Shown here: piece by piece, positions 42,150 to 50,191 of the stretch
Position numbering within the stretch: the first letter of the stretch is position 1
Layout: each line of letters opens with the position of its first letter
NCBI GenBank assembly: GCA_020024615.1
Contig: JAHHTP010000001.1
Coordinates: forward strand, 1 to 64,000
From: Oscillospiraceae bacterium
GTDB lineage: Bacteria > Bacillota > Clostridia > Oscillospirales > Ruminococcaceae
Length of the DNA stretch: 64,000 bases
Direction of reading: 5' to 3'
Made by a program: the position numbers and the translations under genes
The notes under the pieces: model-generated
Told to the model about the DNA's origin: nothing
Seen by the model: only the letters and a program-made list of their open reading frames with translations
Databases searched by the model: none

Positions 42150-43520
42150 TTACCAGAAGAAATCATAAATACCGACTGCAAAGATGATGAAAATAATGAT
42201 TGGAAGAACATATGTCATATATCCTTTCATCCATTTTTTTAGCTGTAAGCCTTTGCCAGTATTGGCTTCAGAGATAAAGTTATCCCAGCCCCATCCTTTT
42301 TTATTGGTACAAAAGATAACAAACAGCAGTGAACCAAGCGGCAGAATCAGGTAGCTGACTAAAAAGTCCTCCAACACCAGAATATTGGTGCCTTCGCCGA
42401 ATGGGGTAAAGCCGTTCCAGATCGTAAATCCGAAGATACACGGCAGGGCAAGAAAGAACAGCAGAATGCCGTTAATCAGACTTGCTTTCTTTCTGCTCCA
42501 ACCAAACAAGTCACAGGTGCAGGCGATGATGGTTTCAAATACAGTGAAAATGGTGGTCAATGCTGCACTTGCCATAAAGACAAAGAACAGGCTGCCCCAT
42601 ACTCTGCCCAGAGGGATATTATTGAAAATATTTGGGAGAGTGATGAAAATTAAGCTGGTGCCGCTTTCAACATCGATGTTATATGCAAAGCAGGCCGGGA
42701 AGATGATTAAGCCGGATGTAAATGCAACAAAGGTATCCAAAGCGCAGATATTCACAGATTCGCCCAGTAAAGAGCGTTCTTTGCTGAAGTAACTGCCGAA
42801 AATACCGATAGAACCCATGCCAAGACTTAATGTAAAGAAAGCCTGGTTCATAGCATTTACAATAACATTGCCGATGCCAGCAGCTTTCATACGCTCAAAG
42901 TCTGGAATCAGATAGAAAGAAAGACCTTCCTTTGCACCATCCATGAAAATACTGTTTCCTGCGAGTGCCAGCATGATGACAAGCAGCGCAACCATTAAGA
43001 TTTTTGTAACTTTTTCCAGACCATTTTGCAAGCCGAAGGAACATACAATAGCAGCCAGCAGCACAACAATACCGGTGTAGAAAATCATAGACCAAGTATC
43101 ACCAAGTACTTCGTTGTTGTAGAATGATGCAATGGCACTAGGGTCAAGCCCTTGTAAAGATCCAGCTGTGGTTTCGGTAAAGTAGCGCAGCAACCAACCT
43201 GTAATGGTGGTGTAAAACATTAAGATCAAATAGTTTCCGATTAAAGCAACTCTACCATGGATATGCCATTTAGATCCTTTGGGTTCAAGTGGTTCATACA
43301 TCAAAACCGGACTTTTGCGGCTTGCACGGCCGATGGCAAATTCCATTGTCATAACCGGCAGACCTAAAATCGCCAAAAAGAATAAATAAATCAATACAAA
43401 TATACCGCCGCCGTACTGACCGACCATATATGGAAATTTATAAACATTTCCTATGCCGATTGCGCAACCGGCACTTAACAGAATGAAGCCTAAGCGGCTT
43501 CCCAGACGTTCTCTGCTCAT
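42150..43520 (-). CDS. Sodium-dependent amino-acid symporter (SNF/LeuT family)
   Basis: A Na+-coupled amino-acid or amine transporter of the neurotransmitter:sodium symporter family. The TM1 sodium and substrate motif is GCAIGIGNVYKFPYMVGQYG, close to the LeuT GxGNVWRFPY signature. About 11-12 hydrophobic segments cover 456 residues. The last part (KKWMKGYMTYVLPIIIFII) matches the typical short C-terminal region. The substrate is not predictable; tryptophan, alanine or tyrosine transporters are known in the family. It is monocistronic with its own terminator. Confidence 0.95.
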   Translation of the reverse strand: MSRERLGSRLGFILLSAGCAIGIGNVYKFPYMVGQYGGGIFVLIYLFFLAILGLPVMTMEFAIGRASRKSPVLMYEPLEPKGSKWHIHGRVALIGNYLILMFYTTITGWLLRYFTETTAGSLQGLDPSAIASFYNNEVLGDTWSMIFYTGIVVLLAAIVCSFGLQNGLEKVTKILMVALLVIMLALAGNSIFMDGAKEGLSFYLIPDFERMKAAGIGNVIVNAMNQAFFTLSLGMGSIGIFGSYFSKERSLLGESVNICALDTFVAFTSGLIIFPACFAYNIDVESGTSLIFITLPNIFNNIPLGRVWGSLFFVFMASAALTTIFTVFETIIACTCDLFGWSRKKASLINGILLFFLALPCIFGFTIWNGFTPFGEGTNILVLEDFLVSYLILPLGSLLFVIFCTNKKGWGWDNFISEANTGKGLQLKKWMKGYMTYVLPIIIFIIFAVGIYDFFW

Positions 43521-43579
43521 ACAAATACCTCACTTGCTGTTTTATTTTTCCCGCTTCAAAACAGTTGTAGACAGAATAT

Positions 43580-43617
43580 AGTAAAAGCAATCACTTTAAC
43601 GATATAAAGCTTTTACT
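43580..43617. repeat. Inverted repeat upstream of the symporter gene
   Basis: AGTAAAAGC (43580-43588) and GCTTTTACT (43609-43617) are perfect 9-bp inverted arms with 20 bases between them, 60-97 bases before the symporter start. It could be a regulator binding site or an mRNA hairpin. No T-tract follows on the minus strand. Confidence 0.6.
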
Positions 43618-43636
43618 GTTTGAATCGGAAGTGGTA

Positions 43637-43676
43637 TAATAAAAACCGTATAACCGGTATTATCCAATCATACGGT
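43637..43676 (-). terminator. Terminator of tRNA-Ser
   Basis: On the minus strand ACCGTAT (43676-43670) pairs with ATACGGT (43651-43645), followed by TTTTATTA. It starts three bases after the tRNA CCA end. Confidence 0.8.
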
Positions 43677-43678
43677 CT

Positions 43679-43769
43679 TGGCGGAGATGGAGGGATTCGA
43701 ACCCTCGTGCCTATCTCTAGACAAAACGATTTCGAGTCGTTCTCGTTACGACCACTTCGATACATCTCC
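43679..43769 (-). tRNA. tRNA-Ser (anticodon CGA)
   Basis: On the minus strand the acceptor arms GGAGATG (43769-43763) and CATCTCC (43689-43683) pair perfectly, with discriminator G and encoded CCA (43681-43679). The anticodon stem AACGA/TCGTT encloses the loop CTCGAAA, so the anticodon is CGA (43734-43732), reading UCG. The T arm is GAGGGTTCGAATCCCTC. A long variable arm of about 16-18 bases marks a class II serine tRNA. Total length is 91 bases with CCA. It has its own promoter and terminator. Confidence 0.96.
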
Positions 43770-43800
43770 ATATTTATGTCCGTTTTTCATGACATAAGTC

Positions 43801-43829
43801 ATTATAGCACATTAAGATGTAAATGTGAA
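43801..43829 (-). promoter_or_regulatory. Promoter of tRNA-Ser
   Basis: On the minus strand, TTCACA (43829-43824), 17 bases, TATAAT (43806-43801), about 30 bases before the tRNA 5' end. Confidence 0.82.
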
Positions 43830-43869
43830 GTCTTTTATTGGAGTTTTAACAAAATGTTCATATAATGTA

Positions 43870-44208
43870 TCAGTGATATTTGGTTTGATATTCGGTATTG
43901 TTGGTAATGGAATCAAAGAAAATTACTTTACCAGTATGAAATTTCTGTGCAATTCGGTATGCCTGCATGGCAATGTGCTTGGAGCGAGGGAAGCGGTATG
44001 GGGCAGATAAAACCCCAACAGGTGCATGGTTGAAAGCTGCAAACTGTGCTGTTTCTTCCTGAATCCGGCTGTGGGAGGTATGCAGGGTCAGAATGGTATG
44101 GGCACCGTCTGACGCGTTGGAACAGATACCGGTAAAGAACCGTTCAGGTTGTTTATTCTCTGATATCACTACCAGGTATTCTGTAATTTTGTGAAAATCT
44201 GCGATCAT
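43870..44208 (-). CDS. Small protein of unknown function
   Basis: Not recognised. A 112-residue frame whose start is the second of two ATGs (44208), six bases after AAGGAG; the first ATG (44211) is only three bases away and also possible. The sequence has alternating hydrophobic strands (KITEYLVVISENKQPERFF, SDGAHTILTLHTSHS, KVIFFDSIT), no signal peptide and no membrane helix. It lies downstream of the pepT terminator and upstream of tRNA-Ser. The strong ribosome binding site and lack of any overlapping gene make it credible, but no domain supports a role. Confidence 0.6.
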   Translation of the reverse strand: MIADFHKITEYLVVISENKQPERFFTGICSNASDGAHTILTLHTSHSRIQEETAQFAAFNHAPVGVLSAPYRFPRSKHIAMQAYRIAQKFHTGKVIFFDSITNNTEYQTKYH

Positions 44209-44225
44209 CATAAACTCCTTATCGA

Positions 44226-44271
44226 AAATAAAAAGTGAAGAAATGGGGCGGTTATGCACACCATTCTTCAC
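44226..44271 (-). terminator. Terminator of pepT
   Basis: On the minus strand GTGAAGAATGG (44271-44261) pairs with CCATTTCTTCAC (44246-44235), allowing one bulge, and is followed by TTTTTATTTT. It starts ten bases after the pepT stop. Confidence 0.85.
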
Positions 44272-44280
44272 CTCATGTAC

Positions 44281-45504
44281 TTATAAATTAGCAATTAATT
44301 GGCAGAGTTCAATTAACTGTCTAACAACCAGTTCCATTTCGTTAATATCGGCATACTCAAAACGACCATGACCATTCTGACCACCGGTACCTATGTTTGG
44401 GCAAGGAAGACCCATAAAAGAGAGTCTTGCACCATCGGTACCACCGCGAATTGCAACTTCTTCTGGAGCTAAGCCCACACGGGAAGCAGATTCTTTCAAC
44501 AGGTCAATTAGATACATATGCGGCAGAATCTTTTCCTTCATATTGTAATAGGAATCTTTGATTTCCAGTTCAACAGTGCCTTTGCCGTATTTTTCGTTGA
44601 GATATGCAGCGGTTTTTTCTGCAAACGCTTTCTTCTGCTCGAATTTTTCTCTGTCATGATCACGGATGATATAGAACATTTTTGCGTTTTCCACATCACC
44701 GGAGAAATCATTCAGATGATAAAAACCTTCGTATTTTTCGGTAAACTGCGGTTTTTCATTTATCGGCAGCATACCCTCAAATTCCATAGCAATCAGCAGA
44801 GCATTTTTCAGATGATTTTTTGCGCTGCCTGGATGAATGTTGATGCCGCGTACATTGACAATTAAGGATGCAGCATTAAAGTTCTCGTATTCGACTTCAC
44901 CAGCAGTGCTACCATCTACCGTAACAGCGATGTCGGCACCAAAAGCTTTGACATCGAAGCGATCTGCACCCTGACCAACCTCCTCATCCGGCGTAATGCC
45001 GATACGGATTTTGCCGTGCGGAATTTCCGGGTGTGCCAGCAGATAGTCAGCAGCTGCTGTGATTTCAGCCAGACCGGCTTTATCATCGGCACCGAGTAGA
45101 GTGGTACCGTCGGTTACAATCAGTTTGTGGCCGTATTTTGTTGACAGAGAAGAAAATTCACTCTCATGCATAACGATATTGTGTTCTTCGTTCAATACAA
45201 TATCACCGCCTTGATAATCCACAATGCGCGGTTTGATGTTGGCACCTGTAAAATCTGGTGCTGTGTCCATGTGTGCAATCAATCCCAGCGTTTTGCAACC
45301 TTCTTTGGTCGCTGGGATAGTAGCAAAGATATAGCCATTATCATCTAAGGTTACTTCCGTTAAACCCGTCGCTTCCAGTTCGGATTTGAGCATTTTAGCA
45401 AATTCAACCTGGGATGTGGTGGACGGGAAGGATTGGGAAGATTCATCCGACATGGTGTCAAATGAAATGTAATGTAAAAATTTTTCTACAACATTGGATA
45501 ACAT
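44281..45504 (-). CDS. pepT: Peptidase T (aminotripeptidase)
   Basis: Zinc-dependent M20 family exopeptidase that removes the N-terminal residue from tripeptides. Metal-site motifs are LIAHMDTAPDFTG, TLLGADDKAGLAEI, GITPDEEVGQGAD and the C-terminal IRGGTDGARLSFMG. I place the start at ATG 45504, with AGGGGGC upstream; the open frame runs 56 codons further 5' through the promoter and cannot be coding. The product has 407 residues, the usual size. The gene is monocistronic with its own promoter and terminator. Confidence 0.97.
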   Translation of the reverse strand: MLSNVVEKFLHYISFDTMSDESSQSFPSTTSQVEFAKMLKSELEATGLTEVTLDDNGYIFATIPATKEGCKTLGLIAHMDTAPDFTGANIKPRIVDYQGGDIVLNEEHNIVMHESEFSSLSTKYGHKLIVTDGTTLLGADDKAGLAEITAAADYLLAHPEIPHGKIRIGITPDEEVGQGADRFDVKAFGADIAVTVDGSTAGEVEYENFNAASLIVNVRGINIHPGSAKNHLKNALLIAMEFEGMLPINEKPQFTEKYEGFYHLNDFSGDVENAKMFYIIRDHDREKFEQKKAFAEKTAAYLNEKYGKGTVELEIKDSYYNMKEKILPHMYLIDLLKESASRVGLAPEEVAIRGGTDGARLSFMGLPCPNIGTGGQNGHGRFEYADINEMELVVRQLIELCQLIANL

Positions 45505-45528
45505 AGTTTTTAGCCCCCTTTTCCATTC

Positions 45529-45557
45529 ATTATAACACAGTTGCAGTTGAATTGCAA
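45529..45557 (-). promoter_or_regulatory. Promoter of pepT
   Basis: On the minus strand, TTGCAA (45557-45552), 17 bases, TATAAT (45534-45529), directly after the terminator of the upstream gene. Confidence 0.85.
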
Positions 45558-45588
45558 ATAAAAACCGCTGACCATCACGATCAGCGGT
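45558..45588 (-). terminator. Terminator of the CBM9-like gene
   Basis: ACCGCTGA (45564-45571) pairs with TCAGCGGT (45581-45588). On the minus strand the stem is followed by TTTTTATTT. Confidence 0.88.
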
Positions 45589-45601
45589 AAAAATCATAGC
45601 A

Positions 45602-46672
45602 TTATTCTTCCGGCTGGAACAGATAAACAAGGCTGTCGGTGCGGATATGCCAGTCACCAGTGCCATCTGCATTTTTTGCCCAGATATCGAACTCCGTTGG
45701 GCTTACCATAAACTGTGGCTCGATGGTCCAGGTGTCGTCGCCACACAGTGCGCTAAAATCGGTAGTGAATTTTCCGGTTTCAGCAAACAGATTTCGTTCA
45801 CGGTAGTAGAGTTTGCGCAGTTCCCATTTAATATATTCGTCTCTTGGAATAACGAAATCCTGTTTTCCAGTTTCATCAGCAAATACTAAGAACCCCCAGC
45901 GTTCTGGGCAGTGCATATCAACGATACCAGTCGGGGACCATATCCAGTTATCTTCCGGATATGGTTTACCGGTTTCAGGGTTAATAACCTTTTGATATTT
46001 GCCGTCTTTGACTTCGGCTTGCCATTCGACACGGGAGAAGTCGATTCTCCAGTATCTGCCCGGTTGCGGCTTGTTATCATCTGCACACTGCATTAAAACT
46101 TCCATCGGGAATGCGATTTCAACACTCCAGAATTTATTATCCGCAGTCGGGTCGTTTACCTTGCCTTCTACATGAACAGCGGATTTGAGTCCCTGATAAT
46201 CAAAGGAATTCATAGCCGGTGCACCATCACGATAAGGTTTTGGCAGAAGCAGATCCCACACGGTATTCAGAGCATTCATTTCAAACTCATAGTAAAGGTG
46301 GGTATCATTATCCATGTCGATGAAAACTTCAAAATCATTATCAAAGAAGATAACGGAATCACGCTCAGTCTGGTATGCCCAGATCTGATCTTCTTCCAAT
46401 TTTGCTCCGACATAAAGATAATTCTCATCCCATTTCATCTTCATGCGAGTGTTTTTATTTGGTCTAGGACGAGACGAAGGGGTGCCGCCTGCAATGAGGC
46501 AGGAAGTATCCTCAATATCTTCAAACAATTCACTCCACGGGGCGTCTTCCCAGAACGGTTTGTCCAGATTGCCGTCCAGTTCGGTTAGCGGTGTGACTGC
46601 TTTCGGACAGATATAATGCCTTGGTGAGAAATCAGCGGTAATTTCATTTACGCGATGCCAATACTGTGCCAT
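45602..46672 (-). CDS. CBM9-like carbohydrate-binding protein, cytoplasmic
   Basis: A 356-residue protein that resembles the CBM9 / DUF1083-like family of carbohydrate-binding beta-sandwiches: LDGNLDKPFWEDAPW at the start of the fold, then MKWDENYLYVGAKLEEDQIW, DNDFEVFIDMDNDTHLYYEF and WSVEIAFPMEVL. Conserved aromatic and acidic residues of the sugar-binding face are present. No catalytic residues can be named and no signal peptide is visible, which is odd for a pure binding module; an enzymatic role on intracellular glycans cannot be excluded. It is monocistronic and belongs thematically with the GH20, GH123-like and sulfatase genes. Confidence 0.8.
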   Translation of the reverse strand: MAQYWHRVNEITADFSPRHYICPKAVTPLTELDGNLDKPFWEDAPWSELFEDIEDTSCLIAGGTPSSRPRPNKNTRMKMKWDENYLYVGAKLEEDQIWAYQTERDSVIFFDNDFEVFIDMDNDTHLYYEFEMNALNTVWDLLLPKPYRDGAPAMNSFDYQGLKSAVHVEGKVNDPTADNKFWSVEIAFPMEVLMQCADDNKPQPGRYWRIDFSRVEWQAEVKDGKYQKVINPETGKPYPEDNWIWSPTGIVDMHCPERWGFLVFADETGKQDFVIPRDEYIKWELRKLYYRERNLFAETGKFTTDFSALCGDDTWTIEPQFMVSPTEFDIWAKNADGTGDWHIRTDSLVYLFQPEE

Positions 46673-46706
46673 AATGATATTCTCCTTTACGGATTTATTT
46701 GTCTAT

Positions 46707-46735
46707 ATTATAGCGTATTTTACAATCGTTTGCAA
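46707..46735 (-). promoter_or_regulatory. Promoter of the CBM9-like gene
   Basis: On the minus strand, TTGCAA (46735-46730), 17 bases, TATAAT (46712-46707), ending about 34 bases before the ATG. Confidence 0.83.
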
Positions 46736-46752
46736 TAGAATTTTTAATTGTG

Positions 46753-47394
46753 TCACAGTTTACTGCGGTTTTCCAGTGCTTTATACAGTGTGACAGTATC
46801 TACATTTTCCAGTTCAGAACCAGCGGATACACCGTATGCGATACGGGATACCTGAATGTCAGGAAAGGTGATCCGGATTAAGCGGGAAATATAGGCCGCA
46901 GTGGCTTCACCCTCAATATTCGGGTTGGTCGCCAGAATGACTTCTCGAATTGGTTCGACACCAAGTCGACGGATTAAATCCTTGATGTTTAATTCATCTG
47001 GGCCGATGCCGTTCTGTGGAGATATGGATCCGCCGATGATATGATAAACGCCATGATATTCCTGGGTGCGTTCAAATGCGGATAGGCTTTTGACATTTTC
47101 GACCACACAGATGGTGGCATGGTCGCGTTTTTCATCTGCACAGATTTCGCAGGTGTCGTTAACTGAATAATTGTGGCAGAGTTTGCACTGCTTAATTTCA
47201 TTGTGCGCAGTTAAAATGGCGTCTGAAAGTGCCTGGATTTGCGTGTCACTCATGTTCAAAACATGATAGGCAAGTTGCTGTGCTGTTTTTGGCCCGATCC
47301 CTGGCAGGGAAGCAAACTGTTCAATTAAGCGAACCAGTGGCATGGTAGATTGTTGGCGCGAATGGTTGGGGACAAAAGAATTTTTAGAAGCCAT
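46753..47394 (-). CDS. recR: Recombination protein RecR
   Basis: Forms a ring clamp with RecO to load RecA at gaps. Features in order: helix-hairpin-helix FASLPGIGPKTAQQLAYHVL, the Cys4 zinc finger C70-C73-C82-C85, a Toprim domain (ICVVENVKSLSAFE, ILATNPNIEGEATAAYI) and the C-terminal GVSAGSELENVDTVTLYKAL. The ATG at 47394 has GGAGG about eight bases upstream; the frame opens 17 codons earlier without such a site. Length is 213, slightly longer than the common 198 because of a Ser/Gln-rich N-terminal extension. It lies downstream of ybaB and dnaX, as in Bacillus. Confidence 0.97.
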   Translation of the reverse strand: MASKNSFVPNHSRQQSTMPLVRLIEQFASLPGIGPKTAQQLAYHVLNMSDTQIQALSDAILTAHNEIKQCKLCHNYSVNDTCEICADEKRDHATICVVENVKSLSAFERTQEYHGVYHIIGGSISPQNGIGPDELNIKDLIRRLGVEPIREVILATNPNIEGEATAAYISRLIRITFPDIQVSRIAYGVSAGSELENVDTVTLYKALENRSKL

Positions 47395-47481
47395 GAAAGG
47401 TTCCTCCGTTTCTATTGCAAAAAGAGCAGGCAAGGGTAGTCCCATGCCTGCACGGTAAAGTTATCCAATTTGATTTGGTGA

Positions 47482-47826
47482 TCAGATTCCCGGAATACTA
47501 ATATTGCCGGTCAGCTGACCCATACGAGCATCAGAATCAGCATCTGCTTCACGCATAGCCTCATTGATTGCGCTGATAACCAGATCCTGTAACATTTCGA
47601 TATCTTCCGGATCTACAACTTCCGGTTTGATGTTTAAGGATTTTACTTCTTTTTTACCGGTAACAACTGCTTCAACTTGGCCGCCACCTACCGATGCGGA
47701 GTATTCTTTGACCTCCAGCTCAGCCTGCAATTTTGAAATTTCTTCCTGCATTTTCTGAGCTTTTTTGATTACACTGTTCATGTTGCCGCCACCGTTCGAG
47801 TAGCCTTGTGGTAATCTTGCTTTCAT
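47482..47826 (-). CDS. YbaB/EbfC-family nucleoid-associated protein
   Basis: A small dimeric DNA-binding protein. The 114-residue product has the helical MNSVIKKAQKMQEEISKLQA segment and the central strand region VGGGQVEAVVTGKKEVKSLN, then EDIEMLQDLVISAINEAM, all family hallmarks. A Gly/Asn-rich N-terminal extension (QGYSNGGGNMN) precedes the core. AGGAGGAAATACAAA precedes the ATG. It lies between dnaX (18 bases) and recR, the conserved order in many Gram-positive genomes. Confidence 0.95.
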   Translation of the reverse strand: MKARLPQGYSNGGGNMNSVIKKAQKMQEEISKLQAELEVKEYSASVGGGQVEAVVTGKKEVKSLNIKPEVVDPEDIEMLQDLVISAINEAMREADADSDARMGQLTGNISIPGI

Positions 47827-47844
47827 TTTGTATTTCCTCCTGAA

Positions 47845-49557
47845 TTATTGTTCAGTTATTTCAACACCTGCCAAACGCGCACGCTCGGTCAATTCCTTGA
47901 GGGGATCGATTTTCGGTGCAGCTGTTTGTGAAGTGGTGTTTTCTTTTGCGAGTCGAAGTTTATAGCTTTTGCCAGTGACCTGTTGTACAACAGATAACAG
48001 TCTGCCTGCCGCATTGTCTTTTTTAAGATTGCTGACCAGGCTTCCCATCGGACTTTTCATGTATAGATACAGCCCTTTTTCATATACAGCAGCATTGAAC
48101 ACCAGACCATAGATAAACGGATCGGCAGCTTTGAGTTGTTCGAGTACCGTTTCCCAATGTACAAACGGTACAGGCTGCATGTTTTCCGATTCGGATTCCG
48201 ACTGAGAAACATCGGGTTTTGGTACCGATTGTTGCGCCGCTGTCTGCTGTGTCTGGGATTCTGGTGGTGAATATGGTTTTAAATCTTCCTGTGCGGGCTG
48301 TTGGATTTGTGTTTTTTCCATGGCCGGCTGAGGTGCCGGTTCTGGTGTTAAGGTTGGTTTTGTCGGTTGTTGAGCCGCTGGCGCAACAGAAACAGGTGCG
48401 ACAATATTTACACCGCGTTCCAGTGTCCGTTCGAGCTGTTCAATGCGCTGCAATAAGCTTTGTGGTGCATGGTCTGCAGATGGATTACAAATCCGGATAA
48501 AGCACATTTCCATATTCAGACGTTTATCTGAATATTTTGTCATTGCATCAAGTGTTTCCTGTAAGATCTGCAAATACCGAAGCAGCCTTGCAAGGGTAAA
48601 GCTCTCGGCATATTGTTTCATCTTTTTCAGTTCAGAAGGGAGGATAAACCGTAGTTCGACCTCGCCATTTCCAGCTTTTAAGATCATAATATCACGAAAC
48701 TGACCGGAAAGTTCTTCACAGAAAGTTTGTAAATCTTTGGAACGATCATATAAACTACCGAGGATTTTCAGCGCACCTGAGGTGTCGTTTTCCAAAATGC
48801 AATCACATACAGCAAAGAGATAATCCCTGCCAGTAACACCGGTAGCGTGAATGACAGTATCCTCGGTGATATCATGTTCGTAGGCGATACACTGATCGGT
48901 CAGTGAAAGGGCATCACGCATGCCGCCGTCTGCCAGTCTTGCAATCATAGCGGCAGCTTCATTGGTGATGGTAAAGTGTTCCGCATCAGCAATCATTTTT
49001 AACCGGCTGATAATATCCGCTGTACGGATGCGGTTGAAATCAAACCGCTGGCAGCGAGAAAGAATGGTTGCTGGAACTTTCTGTATTTCAGTAGTCGCCA
49101 TGATGAAGATTACATGCTGTGGCGGTTCTTCCATGATTTTCAAAAGTGCATTAAATGCCGCCTGTGAGAGCATATGTGTCTCATCTATAATATAGACACG
49201 GTATTTACTCTGTGTTGGGAGAAAAAACGCTTCTTCTCGCAATTGACGGATATTGTCTACACCGTTGTTGCTGGCTGCATCGATCTCCTGAATATCCATG
49301 TTTGTGCCATCTAAAATGCTTTTGCAACTGTCACATTCCATACATGGGTTGCCGTCTATTGGATGTTCGCAGTTGACTGCCATTGAAAGAATTTTGGCAC
49401 AAGTGGTTTTACCAGTACCGCGAGAACCTGTAAAGAGATAGGCATGAGCAGTTTTCTGGTTTTTTACCTGATTTTGCAGGGTGGTGGTGATGTGTTCCTG
49501 TGAAACTACATCTAAGAATGTGCGTGGACGCCATTTGCGATATAACGCCAGATACAA
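47845..49557 (-). CDS. dnaX: DNA polymerase III gamma/tau subunit
   Basis: The clamp-loader ATPase of the replicative polymerase. It has Walker A GSRGTGKT (residues 44-51), the zinc-binding Cys cluster in NCEHPIDGNPCMECDSC, Walker B VYIIDETHMLS, and sensor and arginine-finger segments (ATTEIQKVPATILSRCQRFD). A Pro/Gln-rich linker is followed by a tau-like C-terminus. The start is set at TTG 49557: GGGGGTGA lies about five bases upstream and the product begins MYLALYRKWRPRTF, the standard DnaX N-terminus. An ATG 15 bases upstream lacks a ribosome binding site. No frameshift slippery site was looked for exhaustively. The gene follows the SRP RNA. Confidence 0.97.
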   Translation of the reverse strand: MYLALYRKWRPRTFLDVVSQEHITTTLQNQVKNQKTAHAYLFTGSRGTGKTTCAKILSMAVNCEHPIDGNPCMECDSCKSILDGTNMDIQEIDAASNNGVDNIRQLREEAFFLPTQSKYRVYIIDETHMLSQAAFNALLKIMEEPPQHVIFIMATTEIQKVPATILSRCQRFDFNRIRTADIISRLKMIADAEHFTITNEAAAMIARLADGGMRDALSLTDQCIAYEHDITEDTVIHATGVTGRDYLFAVCDCILENDTSGALKILGSLYDRSKDLQTFCEELSGQFRDIMILKAGNGEVELRFILPSELKKMKQYAESFTLARLLRYLQILQETLDAMTKYSDKRLNMEMCFIRICNPSADHAPQSLLQRIEQLERTLERGVNIVAPVSVAPAAQQPTKPTLTPEPAPQPAMEKTQIQQPAQEDLKPYSPPESQTQQTAAQQSVPKPDVSQSESESENMQPVPFVHWETVLEQLKAADPFIYGLVFNAAVYEKGLYLYMKSPMGSLVSNLKKDNAAGRLLSVVQQVTGKSYKLRLAKENTTSQTAAPKIDPLKELTERARLAGVEITEQ

Positions 49558-49579
49558 CTGCTTCACCCCCATAAAATAA

Positions 49580-49726
49580 AAAGCATACCATTTGACACAC
49601 GGATACACAGGAAACACTGCGGCACACAAACAAAATCGCTTAATGCTGCTCGGTTCCCCGCCTGACATGGTTCACGACCGTCTGTTGCACAGGCCCCGCA
49701 TATCCGCATGTCAAATGGTACGCTCA
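49580..49726 (-). ncRNA. ffs: Signal recognition particle RNA (4.5S/scRNA type)
   Basis: On the minus strand the region reads the SRP domain IV core GTCAGG-CGG-GGAA-CCG-AGCAGC (49666-49645), with the GGAA tetraloop and the asymmetric Ffh-binding loop. The RNA ends form a long terminal helix: AGCGTACCATTTGACA at the 5' side pairs with TGTCAAATGGTATGCT at the 3' side with one G-U. A T-run follows the 3' arm. Size is about 145 bases, between E. coli 4.5S (114) and Bacillus scRNA (about 270), and I see no Alu domain. Position directly upstream of dnaX-ybaB-recR matches Bacillus. The exact ends are estimates. Confidence 0.9.
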
Positions 49727-49770
49727 AAAAAAGTATTTATAAAATACCTTGCGGTTTATCCGCTTGCTCT

Positions 49771-49799
49771 ATTATAGCACAGCGTCTCAAAAAAATCAA
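49771..49799 (-). promoter_or_regulatory. Promoter of the SRP RNA (and probably dnaX-ybaB-recR)
   Basis: On the minus strand, TTGATT (49799-49794), 17 bases, TATAAT (49776-49771) with a TG one base before the -10 (extended -10). It would start transcription near 49764, leaving about 40 bases to be trimmed from the RNA 5' end. Confidence 0.82.
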
Positions 49800-49889
49800 C
49801 CGTTTTTTGATAGAATTTTTATTTTATTCAAGATTACAGTTTTTGATCTAATAGAAAATTGTCAAAATACCGAGAAAAATCAATCCGTC

Positions 49890-49918
49890 TTGCAATCTTG
49901 AAAAAGGCATGTTATAAT
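49890..49918 (+). promoter_or_regulatory. Promoter of the DUF896-TerB-ATPase-helicase operon
   Basis: TTGCAA (49890-49895), 17 bases, TATAAT (49913-49918), about 36 bases before the DUF896 start. No other promoter is evident before 55547. Confidence 0.85.
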
Positions 49919-49953
49919 GTAAGATACTATCTAAGCAGGAAAGGAAACATATC

Positions 49954-50157
49954 ATGACTGAAGAAAAAATCAAACGAATTAATGAACTTGCAGCGATTGC
50001 AAAAAAAAGAGAGCTAACCAAAGAGGAATTTGAGGAACGCGCTGTTCTGCGCCGGGAGTATATCGACAGCTTTAAAGCAAGCTTAACTGGACAGCTTCAA
50101 AATATCCGCATTGTGGAAGCAGACGGTTCCAAACATCCGTTACGCAAAAAACAGTAA
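49954..50157 (+). CDS. DUF896 (YnzC-like) small protein
   Basis: A 67-residue protein of the DUF896/YnzC family, a two-helix hairpin: MTEEKIKRINELAAIAKKRE, then LTKEEFEERAVLRREYID followed by a short basic tail. Its molecular role is unknown; in Bacillus a relative is SOS-inducible. AGGAAAGGA precedes the ATG. It lies 34 bases upstream of the TerB-domain gene on the same transcript, so it may be part of that module or simply its first gene. Confidence 0.92.
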   Translation: MTEEKIKRINELAAIAKKRELTKEEFEERAVLRREYIDSFKASLTGQLQNIRIVEADGSKHPLRKKQ

Positions 50158-50191
50158 ATTACAAGTACCTTAATCAGGAAGGAGGGGGCGT

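Noticed and set aside
43620..43865. 81-codon plus-strand frame containing GGIRTLVPISRQ
   Set aside because: It lies antisense to the tRNA-Ser gene; this kind of GGIRT-type peptide is a known artefact of reading serine/leucine tRNAs backwards.
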